A stretch of DNA of 64,000 nt, from assembly GCF_030518235.1 (NCBI RefSeq), contig NZ_JAULSA010000008.1, positions 124,001-188,000 on the forward strand. The letters are read 5' to 3'. The notes below the pieces were generated by a model that made no database searches, was not told where the DNA came from, and saw nothing but the letters and a program-made list of their open reading frames with translations. Of the stretch, positions 41,771 through 52,100 are shown in pieces. The translations under genes and the position numbers were made by a program. The stretch's first letter is position 1, and every line of letters starts with the position of its first letter. This stretch comes from Saccharibacillus sp. CPCC 101409. Lineage in GTDB: Bacteria > Bacillota > Bacilli > Paenibacillales > Paenibacillaceae.

Positions 41771-44700
41771 TCAGCCCTGACGCAGCGTGAACAGATCGCG
41801 CAGCGCGCTGTCGGACAGCTCGGTGATCCAGCCTTCGGAGCCGGCGATCACGCTGTCGCTGAGCTGCTGTTTGCTTTCCAACATATCGTCGATCCGCTCT
41901 TCCAGCGTGCCGATCGAGATGAATTTATGCACCTGGACGTCTTTGGTCTGGCCCATCCGGTACGCCCGGTCGGTCGCCTGGTTCTCGACGGCCGGGTTCC
42001 ACCAGCGGTCCACGTGGAAGACGTGGTTGGCCGCGGTCAGGTTGAGGCCGACGCCGCCGGCTTTGAGCGACAGGATGAATACGGCCGTCGTTTCGTTCGC
42101 CGGCTGTTCCTGCGCCTGGAACTGCTCGATCATGCGCTCGCGCGCCGTGCGCGGCGTACTCCCGTTCAGGTACAGCACATTCTCGCCGAGTTCTTCGGAG
42201 AGGACGCGCTGCATCATTTCGCCCATGCCGATATACTGCGTGAAGATCAGGCAGCGCTCGCCTTCGGCGCGCAGCTCTTTGACCATCGCGACCAGCCGCG
42301 ACAGCTTGGCGGACTGCTCGATCAGCGTATCGAGATCCGGCGCTTCGTCCGGCTCGGCGGCCGACGATTCGCCCGCGGTCAGCGCCGGATGGTCGCACAG
42401 CCGCTTGAGCTGGGTGAGCGCGGACAGGATCGCGCCTTTGCGCTTCATGCCTTCGAGCTGCGGCATTTCTTTGAGCAGCTGCTTGGTGACCTGCTCGTAC
42501 AGCACGCTCTGTTCCGGCGTGAGATGGATATAGGTCTTCATCTCGTTTTTCTCCGGCAGATCGAGCTGGATATTCGGGTCTTTCTTTTTGCGGCGCAGCA
42601 TAAACGGCTTGACCAACTTTTGCAGCTCGCCGATCTTGTCTTCGTCCTGTTCTTTCTCGATCGGGTTCGCGAACCGGTCCTGGAACGACTTGGGCCCGCC
42701 CAGATAGCCGGGCACCATGAAGTCGTAGATCGACCACAGCTCGGACAGCCGGTTCTCGATCGGCGTGCCGGTCAGGGCGATCTTGTGCAGCGCGCGGAAG
42801 CTGCGGATCGCCGTGGACTGCTTGGTCTGCGCGTTCTTGATCGTCTGCGCTTCGTCGAGGCAGATGGTCAGCCAGTCGAAGCCGCGCAGCAGCTCCTGGT
42901 CGAGCGCAGCCGTGGCGTACGACGTCAGGATCACGTCGGCTTCGGACGCTTCCGCCGCGAACGCGTCTCCGCCTCGGCGGCCGCTGCCGTAGTGCAGCAG
43001 CACGCGCAGCGACGGCGCGAAGCGGGCGATTTCTTTTTGCCAGTTGCCGAGCAGCGAGGTCGGGCAGATAATCAGCGAAGCTTCCAGCGGGAACGAACCC
43101 GCGCGTATAATGCCGTCGTCGGGCGGCAGCCAGCCGGAGCGCTGCGCGCCGGAGGAGCCGCGCCCGCCGCGGTGCGCGGCCGGGTAGGCGGGCAGATCGC
43201 CCGCGGCGCGGCGGCCGGAAGTTCCCGCGCCCGGCTGCGCGGCGGAGCGCAGATGGGCCGGGTCGCTTCCCGGACGCGAAGCCGGAAAGGCATGGGCCGG
43301 TTCGCCGGCGGCGCGGGCGAACCCGGAGTGCGCCGGGCCGGACGGGTTCGCGTCCGGCTCCGCGGCTTCCTGCGCGCGGGAAGCTCCTGCGCGCGGCGCG
43401 GTTGAGGAGCGGAGCGCGCCGTCGTCCGCGCGCGGAGCGCCGCCGCGCAGCGGCCGGCCGGCCGCTGCGGACTCGGCGCGGCTGTCCTTGACATGCAGCA
43501 GATACGCGATCAGCTGCACGGTCTTGCCGAGGCCCATATCGTCGGCCAGACAGGCGCCCAGCCCCAGGCGGCGAAGGAACGCCAGCCAGCCGAAGCCTTC
43601 GCGCTGGTAGCCCCGCAGCTGCGCGCGGAGTCCGACCGGCACGTCGATCGCCGGCCAGGATTCTTTCTGGCCGAGCTGGTCGATCAGCGCCGACAAATGG
43701 CCGCTGAGCTGGACTTCGAGCTCCAGCCGCGCGTTCGCTTCGGCGCGGGCGCGTTCTTCCGCTTCGCCGCTTTCTTCTTCTTTCTTCAGCAGATGAAGCT
43801 GGAGAATATCCTGGAACGACAGGCCGGCTTTCTTGTCCAGCCCGTTCATCGCCCGGCTGATCTGCGTCAGCAGGGCGGGATCGAGCGCGACCCATTCGCC
43901 GCGGAACTGCACCAGCCGCTCGTTCTTCGCGGCCAGTTCCAGGTATTCCTCCTCGCTGAATTCGGCGTCGCCGATCGCGATGCGCCAGTCGAAGTTCAGC
44001 ACGGAATCGAGGCCGAATATGGAGCGGCCGCTTTTCTTCTCCTCGCCGCCTTCTTCCTTGACCCGCGCCTTGAGCTTCGGCTTCTTCTTGCTGGCCGCCT
44101 GCCACCAGGCCGGCAGCAGCACCCGCCAGCCGTTATCCAGCAGCCGCGGGCTGTCCTTCGTCAGGAACTGCCAGGCGTCCGGCCCGCTCATGCCGCGGGC
44201 CAGAATATCCGGTCCCGCCGCCACGCGCGGCGTCGGCAGCCCGGTGCGCAGACTCTTGAGCCATTCCGCGCCGCGCTCGCGCACATGCTTGTCCCAGGCC
44301 GCCGGCCAATTCCCGGCGGCCTCGCCGACGTCCGACAGCGTAATCGAGGCGAGCGAAGCCTCGTCTTTCTTGTCCTGGAGAGCCAGTTCCAGCCTCCAGG
44401 ATTCGTTGTCCTCGTCCGGTTCCAGGAAGCGGACGACCGGACGGAACGGCGCGGCGTCTTCGCGCCAGCCGACCGCGACGAGCCAGGCGTCCTCGTCGAG
44501 CCCGGCCGCCGACGCCCCGCGGTCGAACAGCCGCGGATACTCGCGGCGCAGGTCCAGCGCGCTCTGCTCACTGCCGTAGCGCCGCCGGAACACGGCCGCC
44601 GAATAGGCCGCGCGCACGCCGGCCAGAAACGTTTCCTCCGCTTCGGCTTCTTCTTCGCCCTGCGCGCCGCCGAACAGCGCTTCCTCGTAAGCTTCCTCGT

Positions 44701-45202
44701 CGCTGGGTTTCTCCCGGCCGCTTCCCGCCGCGGCCGGCGCCGGAACAGCGCGAATCCTACCGCGGTCGAGCGCTGCCAGCACCGGAGCGTGCGCGCGCTC
44801 TTTCAGCGCGTGCCGGTCCCATTTCCACTGCAAACGCCCCGCGCGGTACGCGCCGAAGTCCGGCCTGTAAGCCCGCTTGTCGATGCTCGCCGCAAGCGCC
44901 GGCGCGGTGCGCGCCAGCAGCTCCGCGTCGCCTTCGAAGTTCCACTCGATATGTTCGAGCAGCGGCCGGTCCGCGAAGAACGACAGCACCATTTCCGCGG
45001 GCAGCAGCACAAGCTCCATCCTGCCGGAGTTCTGGATTTCCAGTTCCGTGCCGTAGAAAGATTCTTCGTGCCGGGCAAACAGCAGATGCTTGAAGTACAG
45101 CGCCGGCATCGACCCGTACGAGGTCTTCGTTCCGTAAAGCAGGGCGTCTCCGTATTCGCTCAGCACGGCATGCACCGTAACGGTTTCCATCACTGCGTTC
45201 AT
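41771..45202 (-). CDS. ywqA: SNF2-family helicase/translocase, YwqA-like
   Basis: 1143 aa. N-terminal SNF2-associated region (to about 500), then the Swi2/Snf2 core: DDMGLGKT (motif I, about 551), ICPTSLLGNWQKE (Ia), LDEAQTIKN (II), LTGTPIENRLSELW (III), LFLVLK-like ILSLKAGGVGLNLTAA (V) and RAYRMGQ (VI). Between motifs I and Ia, about residues 571-704, is a low-complexity Ala/Gly/Arg/Pro insertion absent from ordinary members. Its ATG overlaps the stop of the SWIM gene. In Bacillus subtilis the ywqB-ywqA pair has this arrangement. It probably acts on DNA-bound proteins or stalled RNA polymerase; the exact role is not known. Confidence 0.9.
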   Translation of the reverse strand: MNAVMETVTVHAVLSEYGDALLYGTKTSYGSMPALYFKHLLFARHEESFYGTELEIQNSGRMELVLLPAEMVLSFFADRPLLEHIEWNFEGDAELLARTAPALAASIDKRAYRPDFGAYRAGRLQWKWDRHALKERAHAPVLAALDRGRIRAVPAPAAAGSGREKPSDEEAYEEALFGGAQGEEEAEAEETFLAGVRAAYSAAVFRRRYGSEQSALDLRREYPRLFDRGASAAGLDEDAWLVAVGWREDAAPFRPVVRFLEPDEDNESWRLELALQDKKDEASLASITLSDVGEAAGNWPAAWDKHVRERGAEWLKSLRTGLPTPRVAAGPDILARGMSGPDAWQFLTKDSPRLLDNGWRVLLPAWWQAASKKKPKLKARVKEEGGEEKKSGRSIFGLDSVLNFDWRIAIGDAEFSEEEYLELAAKNERLVQFRGEWVALDPALLTQISRAMNGLDKKAGLSFQDILQLHLLKKEEESGEAEERARAEANARLELEVQLSGHLSALIDQLGQKESWPAIDVPVGLRAQLRGYQREGFGWLAFLRRLGLGACLADDMGLGKTVQLIAYLLHVKDSRAESAAAGRPLRGGAPRADDGALRSSTAPRAGASRAQEAAEPDANPSGPAHSGFARAAGEPAHAFPASRPGSDPAHLRSAAQPGAGTSGRRAAGDLPAYPAAHRGGRGSSGAQRSGWLPPDDGIIRAGSFPLEASLIICPTSLLGNWQKEIARFAPSLRVLLHYGSGRRGGDAFAAEASEADVILTSYATAALDQELLRGFDWLTICLDEAQTIKNAQTKQSTAIRSFRALHKIALTGTPIENRLSELWSIYDFMVPGYLGGPKSFQDRFANPIEKEQDEDKIGELQKLVKPFMLRRKKKDPNIQLDLPEKNEMKTYIHLTPEQSVLYEQVTKQLLKEMPQLEGMKRKGAILSALTQLKRLCDHPALTAGESSAAEPDEAPDLDTLIEQSAKLSRLVAMVKELRAEGERCLIFTQYIGMGEMMQRVLSEELGENVLYLNGSTPRTARERMIEQFQAQEQPANETTAVFILSLKAGGVGLNLTAANHVFHVDRWWNPAVENQATDRAYRMGQTKDVQVHKFISIGTLEERIDDMLESKQQLSDSVIAGSEGWITELSDSALRDLFTLRQG

Positions 45203-47013
45203 AGCATCAGCTTTCCTTTCTTCATTTCTTCCTGGAGCGCGCGCAGCCGTCCGTACCGGGCGTTGAACGACTCCATAAATGTATCCCAGCGCTCCGTGCG
45301 CTTCATTTTCTTATACAGCTTGTCCAGTCTTTTCAGCAGCCGCACCGCCGCTTTGTATCCGTCGCGGTTGCGCTGCTCGACCAGCCGCTCGACCGCCTGG
45401 TGATAGAACGGCAGCAGCAGCTCGGGCGCGTTTTTCTCGATCGGCGCAAGATCGGTCACTTTGAAATGCGCCGGCTCCGCGCCGGCGGAAAGCTGGTAGT
45501 CCATCCACTCGTTCCACAGTCCCCGTTCCAGCAGTTTGTTCAAGTAGAGGGAGGAAGCGTGCGGCAGCATATCCTGCAGCGCGGCCCACATCCGGGATTC
45601 GGCGTCCGGTACGCGCGCAAGCGCTTCGTCCCAGAAATGCCCGTAGTCTTCCAGCCCGGCGCGGGCGCGCTCCAGCAGCGGACCGAACGCTTCGAGCCAG
45701 TCCGCCAGCCGCTCCCATTCGCCGGAAGCGGCAAGCGGGGAGAAGAAGTCGGGCAGCTTTTTCGGCGAAAAATAAGGCAGCTCGGCCGCCTGCTTCAGCA
45801 GGCTGCGCGCCTGTTCGTCCCGGCCCAGCCGGAATTGGCTCCAGGCGTTCGCGCCGAGCCAGGCCCGGCGGTCCAGCGAGCGTCCGAGCTCGCGTTCCTC
45901 GTCCATCAGGTACTGAAGTTCGGACTCGTAGACTTCGGCGCGTTCTTCGGCCGCTTCGCCCTGATCCGCCGCTGTACCGGCGCCTGCCGGTTCCGGCGAA
46001 TCGGCGCCGAAGCGCTCATCCCCGCCTGCGTTTTCCATCCCGTGCTTCCCGGGGCTTTCCGGCGCGGCCCAGCGGGTGAGCAGCAGATAGTACGCATTCG
46101 CAAAAGCGTCCTGCTCGCGGCTTTCGGTCAGCATCCGGCGGCGCAGGAAGCGCAGCGTTTCCGATAACCGCTCCCGTACCTGCCGATTGTGCCGCTCCGG
46201 CAGCGGAGCCGCGAACAGCCGCCCGATCGCCGCCGATATCTCGGACACGGCGAGATGCGCGTAGTAGCCGGGCGAGGAGGCGAGGCCGGTTCCCGCCGGC
46301 GCGACCATTGCGCTTAGCACGAACAGATGCGCGTTCAGCCGATACAGCCGCTCGATGCCGGGCGGCAGCTGCGGCATTCCTTCGAAGATCCGCTCCAGCG
46401 TCAGCTCCGCGAATTTCGGATTGCGCGTCCGTCCGGCCAGCGAAGACGCGGCCCGCTCGAACCCCTTATGCCAGGCGGAGATGCCGGAAGACGCGATAAT
46501 CGCCGCTTTTTCGGGCGGAGGTTCTGGCTGCCGCGAATCTTCCGATGTCCGCTCCGTTTGCGCCGAATCGCCGCGGGTTTCCGCGTCTTCGACGACGCGA
46601 TTTTGCGGCGAGCTGTCCTGTTCTGCGCCGGACGGTCCGGAGCCGTCTTCCTCGATTTCCGCTTTTAAAGTTCGCGCCGCGATCGTTCTGGCATTGGACA
46701 GCGCCGCGGCGGAGCGGCCCGCAAGTCCGGCCAGCTTCATCAGCGCCGCCGCCTGATGACGGCACGGCTTGCGGTCCGCGCAGTCGCAGCTTCCGCCGGC
46801 AGGGGCATCGAGCGCCAGCTCCACCCGGCAGATGCCGTCGCCTTCCTTGACCTCCGCTTCCAGCCGGCGATCCCCGGACAACGACAGCTGCAGAACACTT
46901 CCCATGCGCTCGTACTGGAATCCTCTTTTTAACGTAAGGTCTTCATAGGCTTCCGCAACGTTCCGCACGAGCGTATTCCATTGTTCGTCGGTGAATGCCG
47001 TAATTCCGTTCAT
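45199..47013 (-). CDS. ywqB: SWIM zinc-finger protein, YwqB-like
   Basis: 604 aa. The SWIM motif C-x-C-x(n)-C-x-H is visible as CDCADRKPCRHQAA (about residues 76-89), a DNA- or protein-binding zinc site. The rest is helical, with a disordered Glu/Ser/Pro-rich segment (about 115-165). The C-terminal half is made of alpha-solenoid-like units (ARSLLKQAAELPYFSPKK, then LLLPFYHQAVERLVEQRN). It is translationally coupled to the SNF2 gene (ATGA overlap), so the products probably work together. The start lies just right of an intergenic region that contains the divergent island. Confidence 0.88.
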   Translation of the reverse strand: MNGITAFTDEQWNTLVRNVAEAYEDLTLKRGFQYERMGSVLQLSLSGDRRLEAEVKEGDGICRVELALDAPAGGSCDCADRKPCRHQAAALMKLAGLAGRSAAALSNARTIAARTLKAEIEEDGSGPSGAEQDSSPQNRVVEDAETRGDSAQTERTSEDSRQPEPPPEKAAIIASSGISAWHKGFERAASSLAGRTRNPKFAELTLERIFEGMPQLPPGIERLYRLNAHLFVLSAMVAPAGTGLASSPGYYAHLAVSEISAAIGRLFAAPLPERHNRQVRERLSETLRFLRRRMLTESREQDAFANAYYLLLTRWAAPESPGKHGMENAGGDERFGADSPEPAGAGTAADQGEAAEERAEVYESELQYLMDEERELGRSLDRRAWLGANAWSQFRLGRDEQARSLLKQAAELPYFSPKKLPDFFSPLAASGEWERLADWLEAFGPLLERARAGLEDYGHFWDEALARVPDAESRMWAALQDMLPHASSLYLNKLLERGLWNEWMDYQLSAGAEPAHFKVTDLAPIEKNAPELLLPFYHQAVERLVEQRNRDGYKAAVRLLKRLDKLYKKMKRTERWDTFMESFNARYGRLRALQEEMKKGKLML

Positions 47014-47200
47014 GCGGTTATCGTCTCCCGTTCATTTTCCGTGATGGGCTGCAATTTCAGTGTCCGCCTATTATAGCACGCCCGGGCGAACGTCTGTACC
47101 CAGTATGCTATTTTATGAAGCTATCTTTTCGTCCTTCAAAAGATATAATAAAGGTGATAAGTCATTGTACAACAAGCCCAATCATGGGAGGCGGAATTTA

Positions 47201-48592
47201 GTGGTGCAAATCGAATTTGAAAACCTAGGCCCGATCATCCAAGGTCATATTTCGAGTAATAATCTAATGGTATTCTGTGGGGAAAACAACGCGGGAAAAA
47301 CGTATGCAAGTTATGTTTTATACAGTTTGTTTGAGGAACGATTTCGAACTAATATAAATTATTTCGATAAAAATGAATTGAAAAATCAAGGAGCTCTAGA
47401 AGTAGATCTTGAAGGTTTTTTTAAACGATATGAAGAAGAGCAGAAAGCATGGGTCGAAGAAATAACACGATCGCTCCCTGATCTTTTTAGCGCAGGAATA
47501 AACGAATTTTCACTTGCGAAAATAAACTTCCATACAGATATTGAAGAAATAAAAAATAAAATTTTTGCGGCGCCTTTTAATCATCGAATCACTTGGGATG
47601 AAAAAATAGCTTCGACAATGCGAAAACCGTTCAATAGTTTTAAGATAGAAATCAAATTAAGCCTGAGCTCGGAGGAACTGGATGATGGCGAGTTCTCTTA
47701 TCTTGTGAATTCCGGAATGAAAAAGATTTTGGATAATCTGATATTTCAAGCTTTTTACAGCGAAGCTTTTTTACTTCCGGCCGAACGGGCAGGATTAAAT
47801 TTGTTTTACAAAGAATTAAACGCATCCCGTAATGAGCTTTTGCGCAAATTCAGATCTGAGACTATGGGTAATGAATCTTCGATTGTTGAATTAAAAAAAG
47901 AAATTAGCGTCTATGCAAAACCAATTTCAGATTATCTTACTTTTTTGAATCGCTTATCTGTTTATTCAAGGCAAGAAGCAGGTCCTTTTTCGGATTTAGC
48001 TGTGGGAATCCAGGAATCCATACTAAAAGGGAAATATAATCTGGACGACAGCGGTATCCAGTATGTATCTGGTTCCACAGAAGAAGGCGAAGTAAAGCCA
48101 TTTAAAATCGGCCTTCATACTTCATCTTCAACGGCCAAGACACTATTTGGACTCGTCTTCTATCTCACCTATATGGCAAGACAAGGCGCCACCCTAATCA
48201 TCGACGAACCCGAACTCAACCTCCATCCCGACAACCAGCGCAAGCTTGCAAGAATTCTGGCGGAAGCGACCAATCGGGGACTACGGGTGATTCTGTCCAC
48301 GCACAGCGATTACATCGTCAAAGAATTCAATAATTTGATTATGCTTTCCGGCGATTTTGAGAATCGTGAAGCGATCATGGAGAAATTCGGTTATAAACAG
48401 GAGCAAATCATTGATCTCCATCACGTTTCGGCCTATATGTTTGCGGACGGTACAATAAGCCAAATGGAAGTTAACCGGACAGAAGGCATCATCGCGGAAA
48501 CTTTTAACGAAGTCATCAATCAGTATAATGCTTCGAACGACGAAATTTATTATGCAATTATGGAGAACGGCCATGATGAAGAGTCTGATTGA
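47201..48592 (+). CDS. AAA/OLD-like ATPase of an AT-rich island
   Basis: 463 aa from a GTG preceded by GGGAGG nine bases upstream; a longer frame to the left has no site. Walker A GENNAGKT (27-34), Walker B with TLIIDEPELNLHP (about 331-343), and H-switch STHSDYI (about 365-371). The middle is helical and probably coiled coil. There is no Toprim domain, unlike full OLD nucleases, so nuclease activity would come from a partner. The next gene overlaps its end by 20 bp and has nuclease-like motifs. AT-rich relative to flanking genes, with no host-like context: a probable defence ATPase acquired between the two SNF2 loci. Confidence 0.8.
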   Translation: MVQIEFENLGPIIQGHISSNNLMVFCGENNAGKTYASYVLYSLFEERFRTNINYFDKNELKNQGALEVDLEGFFKRYEEEQKAWVEEITRSLPDLFSAGINEFSLAKINFHTDIEEIKNKIFAAPFNHRITWDEKIASTMRKPFNSFKIEIKLSLSSEELDDGEFSYLVNSGMKKILDNLIFQAFYSEAFLLPAERAGLNLFYKELNASRNELLRKFRSETMGNESSIVELKKEISVYAKPISDYLTFLNRLSVYSRQEAGPFSDLAVGIQESILKGKYNLDDSGIQYVSGSTEEGEVKPFKIGLHTSSSTAKTLFGLVFYLTYMARQGATLIIDEPELNLHPDNQRKLARILAEATNRGLRVILSTHSDYIVKEFNNLIMLSGDFENREAIMEKFGYKQEQIIDLHHVSAYMFADGTISQMEVNRTEGIIAETFNEVINQYNASNDEIYYAIMENGHDEESD

Positions 48593-49112
48593 AGTGTTGG
48601 AAGAAGTCATTGATCCCGTTTATAAAATAACCCCTACAGGCGCTCTGATCATCTCCGAGGAAAATACGTGAGCGCAGGGGCGGGAGGTCAAATTGCGCAA
48701 GACCGGGAAGATTTATGCATTATCGTTAGACAACAGACCCAAGGATCCGTACCCGTTCTTTCAAGATCGCGAAGGCCTGAAATCTAAAAACGATGCGATC
48801 GTATTTAGTAAGCAAGATCAGCTGCTGTATGTTTTTTTGATCGAACTGAAGTCGGGTAATCCGGCAGATGGAATACCGCAGCTGAAGTCCGCGGCTCATT
48901 TCGTCGATTATATTTTGGCGGTTATCCGCTTAAGATATCCGGGCGTGAATGTAAATGTCGAGAAGCGTGGCATCGTTTTTCATACACGACAAAATGTACA
49001 AAAAAGGGCTGACCGGAGCAGTAAAGCCAGTTATATGACCAACGATGTAGTTCCAATAACATTTGCCGGCTGCAACCAGGAATATACGTTGGAGTATTTT
49101 GTGGATAAATAA
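48573..49112 (+). pseudogene. Small PD-(D/E)XK nuclease-like partner, interrupted by an in-frame TGA
   Basis: The ATG at 48573 overlaps the ATPase gene and has GGAGAACGG upstream. The frame runs 32 codons (MMKSLIEVLEEVIDPVYKIT...), meets TGA at codon 33 (48669-48671), then continues in the same frame to 49112 without another stop (179 codons). The second part has KNDAIVF (Asp74) followed after 17 residues by IELKSGN (Glu91, Lys93), the D-x(n)-E-x-K pattern of PD-(D/E)XK nucleases. A TTG at 48693 with GGGAGG five bases upstream could restart translation to give a 139-aa protein that keeps the motif. CGA to TGA is one substitution, so this may be a recent nonsense mutation or a two-part gene. 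Confidence 0.6.
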
Positions 49113-49178
49113 GCGAGGATTTTCTCGGCAAGTTCAAATATCCGGAACCGTTTGCAGTCCGGGGAGAAAGGTGAATAC

Positions 49179-52100
49179 ATGCTATTTTCTCTTGAAGACA
49201 TCAAATATCTGTGCGGTGAAAGTTTCTATAAACGCGGACGGACCTATTACACCGCAGGCGACGTAACGGGTCTGGAGGAGACCGACGGCGGAGACTGGAA
49301 GGCTCGCGTGGAGGGAGGTCGAACTTACAAAGTACGGATCGGTTTCCGCAAAGACGGAACGATCGAGAGCCGCTGTTCCTGCCCCGCTTACGACATGTAC
49401 GGCCCGTGCAAACATATCGCGGCGGTGTTGATTGCCGTTCACGAAAAGCAGTCGTCCTCGGTCGAAGTCCGGCACTTGTCCGATTCGGCTCGCGCGGCTG
49501 TTTCTTCAAATTCTTCAAAGCCGGAGCCTGAGACGGAAGAAGGAGCGGCGGCCAGGAAGCGCAGGAACGACGAGTCCCGGATGGACAAGATGCTCGCGCT
49601 GTTCGCCGAAAGCAAAGCTTCGAAAAAACGTTCCGATCCGGCGAAAGCAAACGGGAACGGCGAAGACGATGCGCCGGGGACGCGTTTGCAGCTTCAGTTT
49701 GTGTTCAAAACGAAGCGTATCCGCAAAGGCTACATATTCAGCGTCGAGCTTAAAACCGGAATCAAAAGACTGTACGTCGTGCAGAAAATCCGGCAGTTTC
49801 TGGATTGCGCCGAGCATGGCGAAAGTCTGTATTTTACCAGCCACTTTACGTTTAACCCCCTCGAACAGGAAATGAACGAGGCCGAAGCGGAACTGCTGCG
49901 CATTCTATACGAGCTCAAAGAAAGCGAGATCCTCTATAAAGAAGCGGAAGGCGGTTATTACTACGAAAGCGCGGACGGCCGCGATCTGCTTGTGACGCCG
50001 CCGCTCTGGCAGCGGATTCTTCCGCTGCTGGGCAGAGTCGACGCGGTCATGGAGCGTTTCGGAAAAGCGCCGGACACTCTCGAAACGGCTGCAGAACGTC
50101 TTCCGTTTCGAGCCTGCATCGGCGCGAGTTCGGGCGGGGCGTACCGGTTGGAGATATCCGGTCTGGCGGACCTGGAGTTCTTGCCCCGTTACGGTTGCGC
50201 GCTGGAAGGAGGACGCGTGTATTCCGTTGAACCGGCGGAAATTCGGCTGTTTGAAGGTCTGCGCGAGCAGTTGAACGCCGACGGGAAGCCGGGCGATCGT
50301 ATCGATATTCCGCACGAGCATATGCAGCGATTCGCCCGGGATATCCTGCCGAAACTGGACGGGCTGGGCGAAGTGGAGATCGAAGACGAAGTCTGGGGAA
50401 GGATCGTGAAGCCGAGTTTGCGCGCGGAACTTTATCTGGATTATACGGACGACTGCTTAAACATGAAATTCCGGTTCAATTATGGAGAAATCCGTTTCAA
50501 TCCGCTGGAAGATCATCCGGCGGTCCCGAAAGATACCATCCTGATTCGCGAAACGGAATCGGAGCGCCGCCTGCTGGATCTGATCGATCCCGCTTATCTG
50601 CACCGGGAGAAGGAAGGCTGGACGACCCGGACGGAAAATGGGCTCTATCTGGCTTTGCACCGGACCGCCGCCGAGGCCGAGCGTCAAGGCGTCGATCTGT
50701 ACTGGTCGCCTTCCGCGCGGCTGCTTGTCCGTGAACGCCGCGAAACTCCGGCAATCGCCGCCGAATTGAGTTCGGGACTCGACTGGCTCGAAGTTTCTTT
50801 CGAAGCGGATGAGATGGACGAAGCGGACAAAGCGCTGATCCTGCAAGCTATCGTATTGAAAAAGAAATTTACGCGGTTGCGCGGAGGCGCGTTCGTTTCG
50901 CTCGAAGAAGAACGTTTCGGCGAACTGCGGAATCTGGTCGGCGAGCTTGGAGCCGGAAGCGGAGAGATCGAGAACGGTTCGCTGCGCATGCCGGCTGTTC
51001 GTTCCCTGCTGCTTCCGCCCGGATCGCGATCGTCCAAGACCGCCAAATGGGGCAGGGAACTGCGGCGCTTTCTGGGACGGCTCAGAGATCCGGAGAGCGC
51101 GGAAGCCGTTCTTCCGGCGCGTCTTGGTCCAGTGCTGCGCGAGTATCAGACGACGGGATTCCAGTGGATGAAGACTCTGTCCGATTTCCGCTTTGGAGGT
51201 ATTCTCGCGGACGATATGGGACTCGGCAAGACCCTGCAGAGCATCGCTTACATCTGCTCCGAGCTGGAAGAAAGGCAGCGGACGGACGAGGCGCGCTCTT
51301 CCGCGCGATTGCCCGTTCTTATCGTGTGCCCGGCTTCGCTTTCGCTGAACTGGGCGGCCGAATTCGCCAAATTCGCGCCCTGGGTCGAGGTGCTGGTCGC
51401 CGCCGGACCGAAAGGGGAGCGCGAAGCGCTGCTCGATAGAGCGAATGAAGCCGACGTCGTGGTGACTTCGTACCCGCTGCTGCGGCGCGACGCCGCGAAA
51501 TACGCGGAGACGACGTTCCACGCGCTGATTCTGGACGAAGCGCAGATGATCAAGAACGCGGCTTCGCAGACGGCGAAAGCCGTAAACTCTATTAAGGCGG
51601 ATCGCCGCTTCGCGCTGACCGGCACGCCGGTCGAGAATTCGCTGGAAGATCTGTGGTCGATCTTCAACGCGGTGTCCGCGCAGCTGTTCGGCAGCCGCCG
51701 GTCGTTTCTCGATCTGCCGCATGAGCGGATCGCCGCGTTAAGCGCTCCTTTTATTATGCGAAGACTGAAAAAGGAAGTACTCCGCGAACTGCCGGACCGG
51801 ATCGACGCGGTTCGAAGATCCGAGCTGGAACCGGCGCAGAAGAAGTTGTACCTCGCCCATTTGTCCGCGCTTCGGGAAGAAACGGAGCAGGATCTCGAAA
51901 CGGAAGGATTTCAGAAAAGCCGCATGAAGATTCTGGCTGGTATCACCCGTCTGCGTCAGCTGTGCTGCCATCCGGGCTTATTCGTCGAGAATTACCGGGG
52001 AAGCTCGGGCAAGCTGGAACAACTGCTTGAAGTGCTGGAAGAGTGCCGTGAATCGGGGCGTCGGGTACTCGTCTTCTCGCAGTTTGCCTCCATGCTGGAG

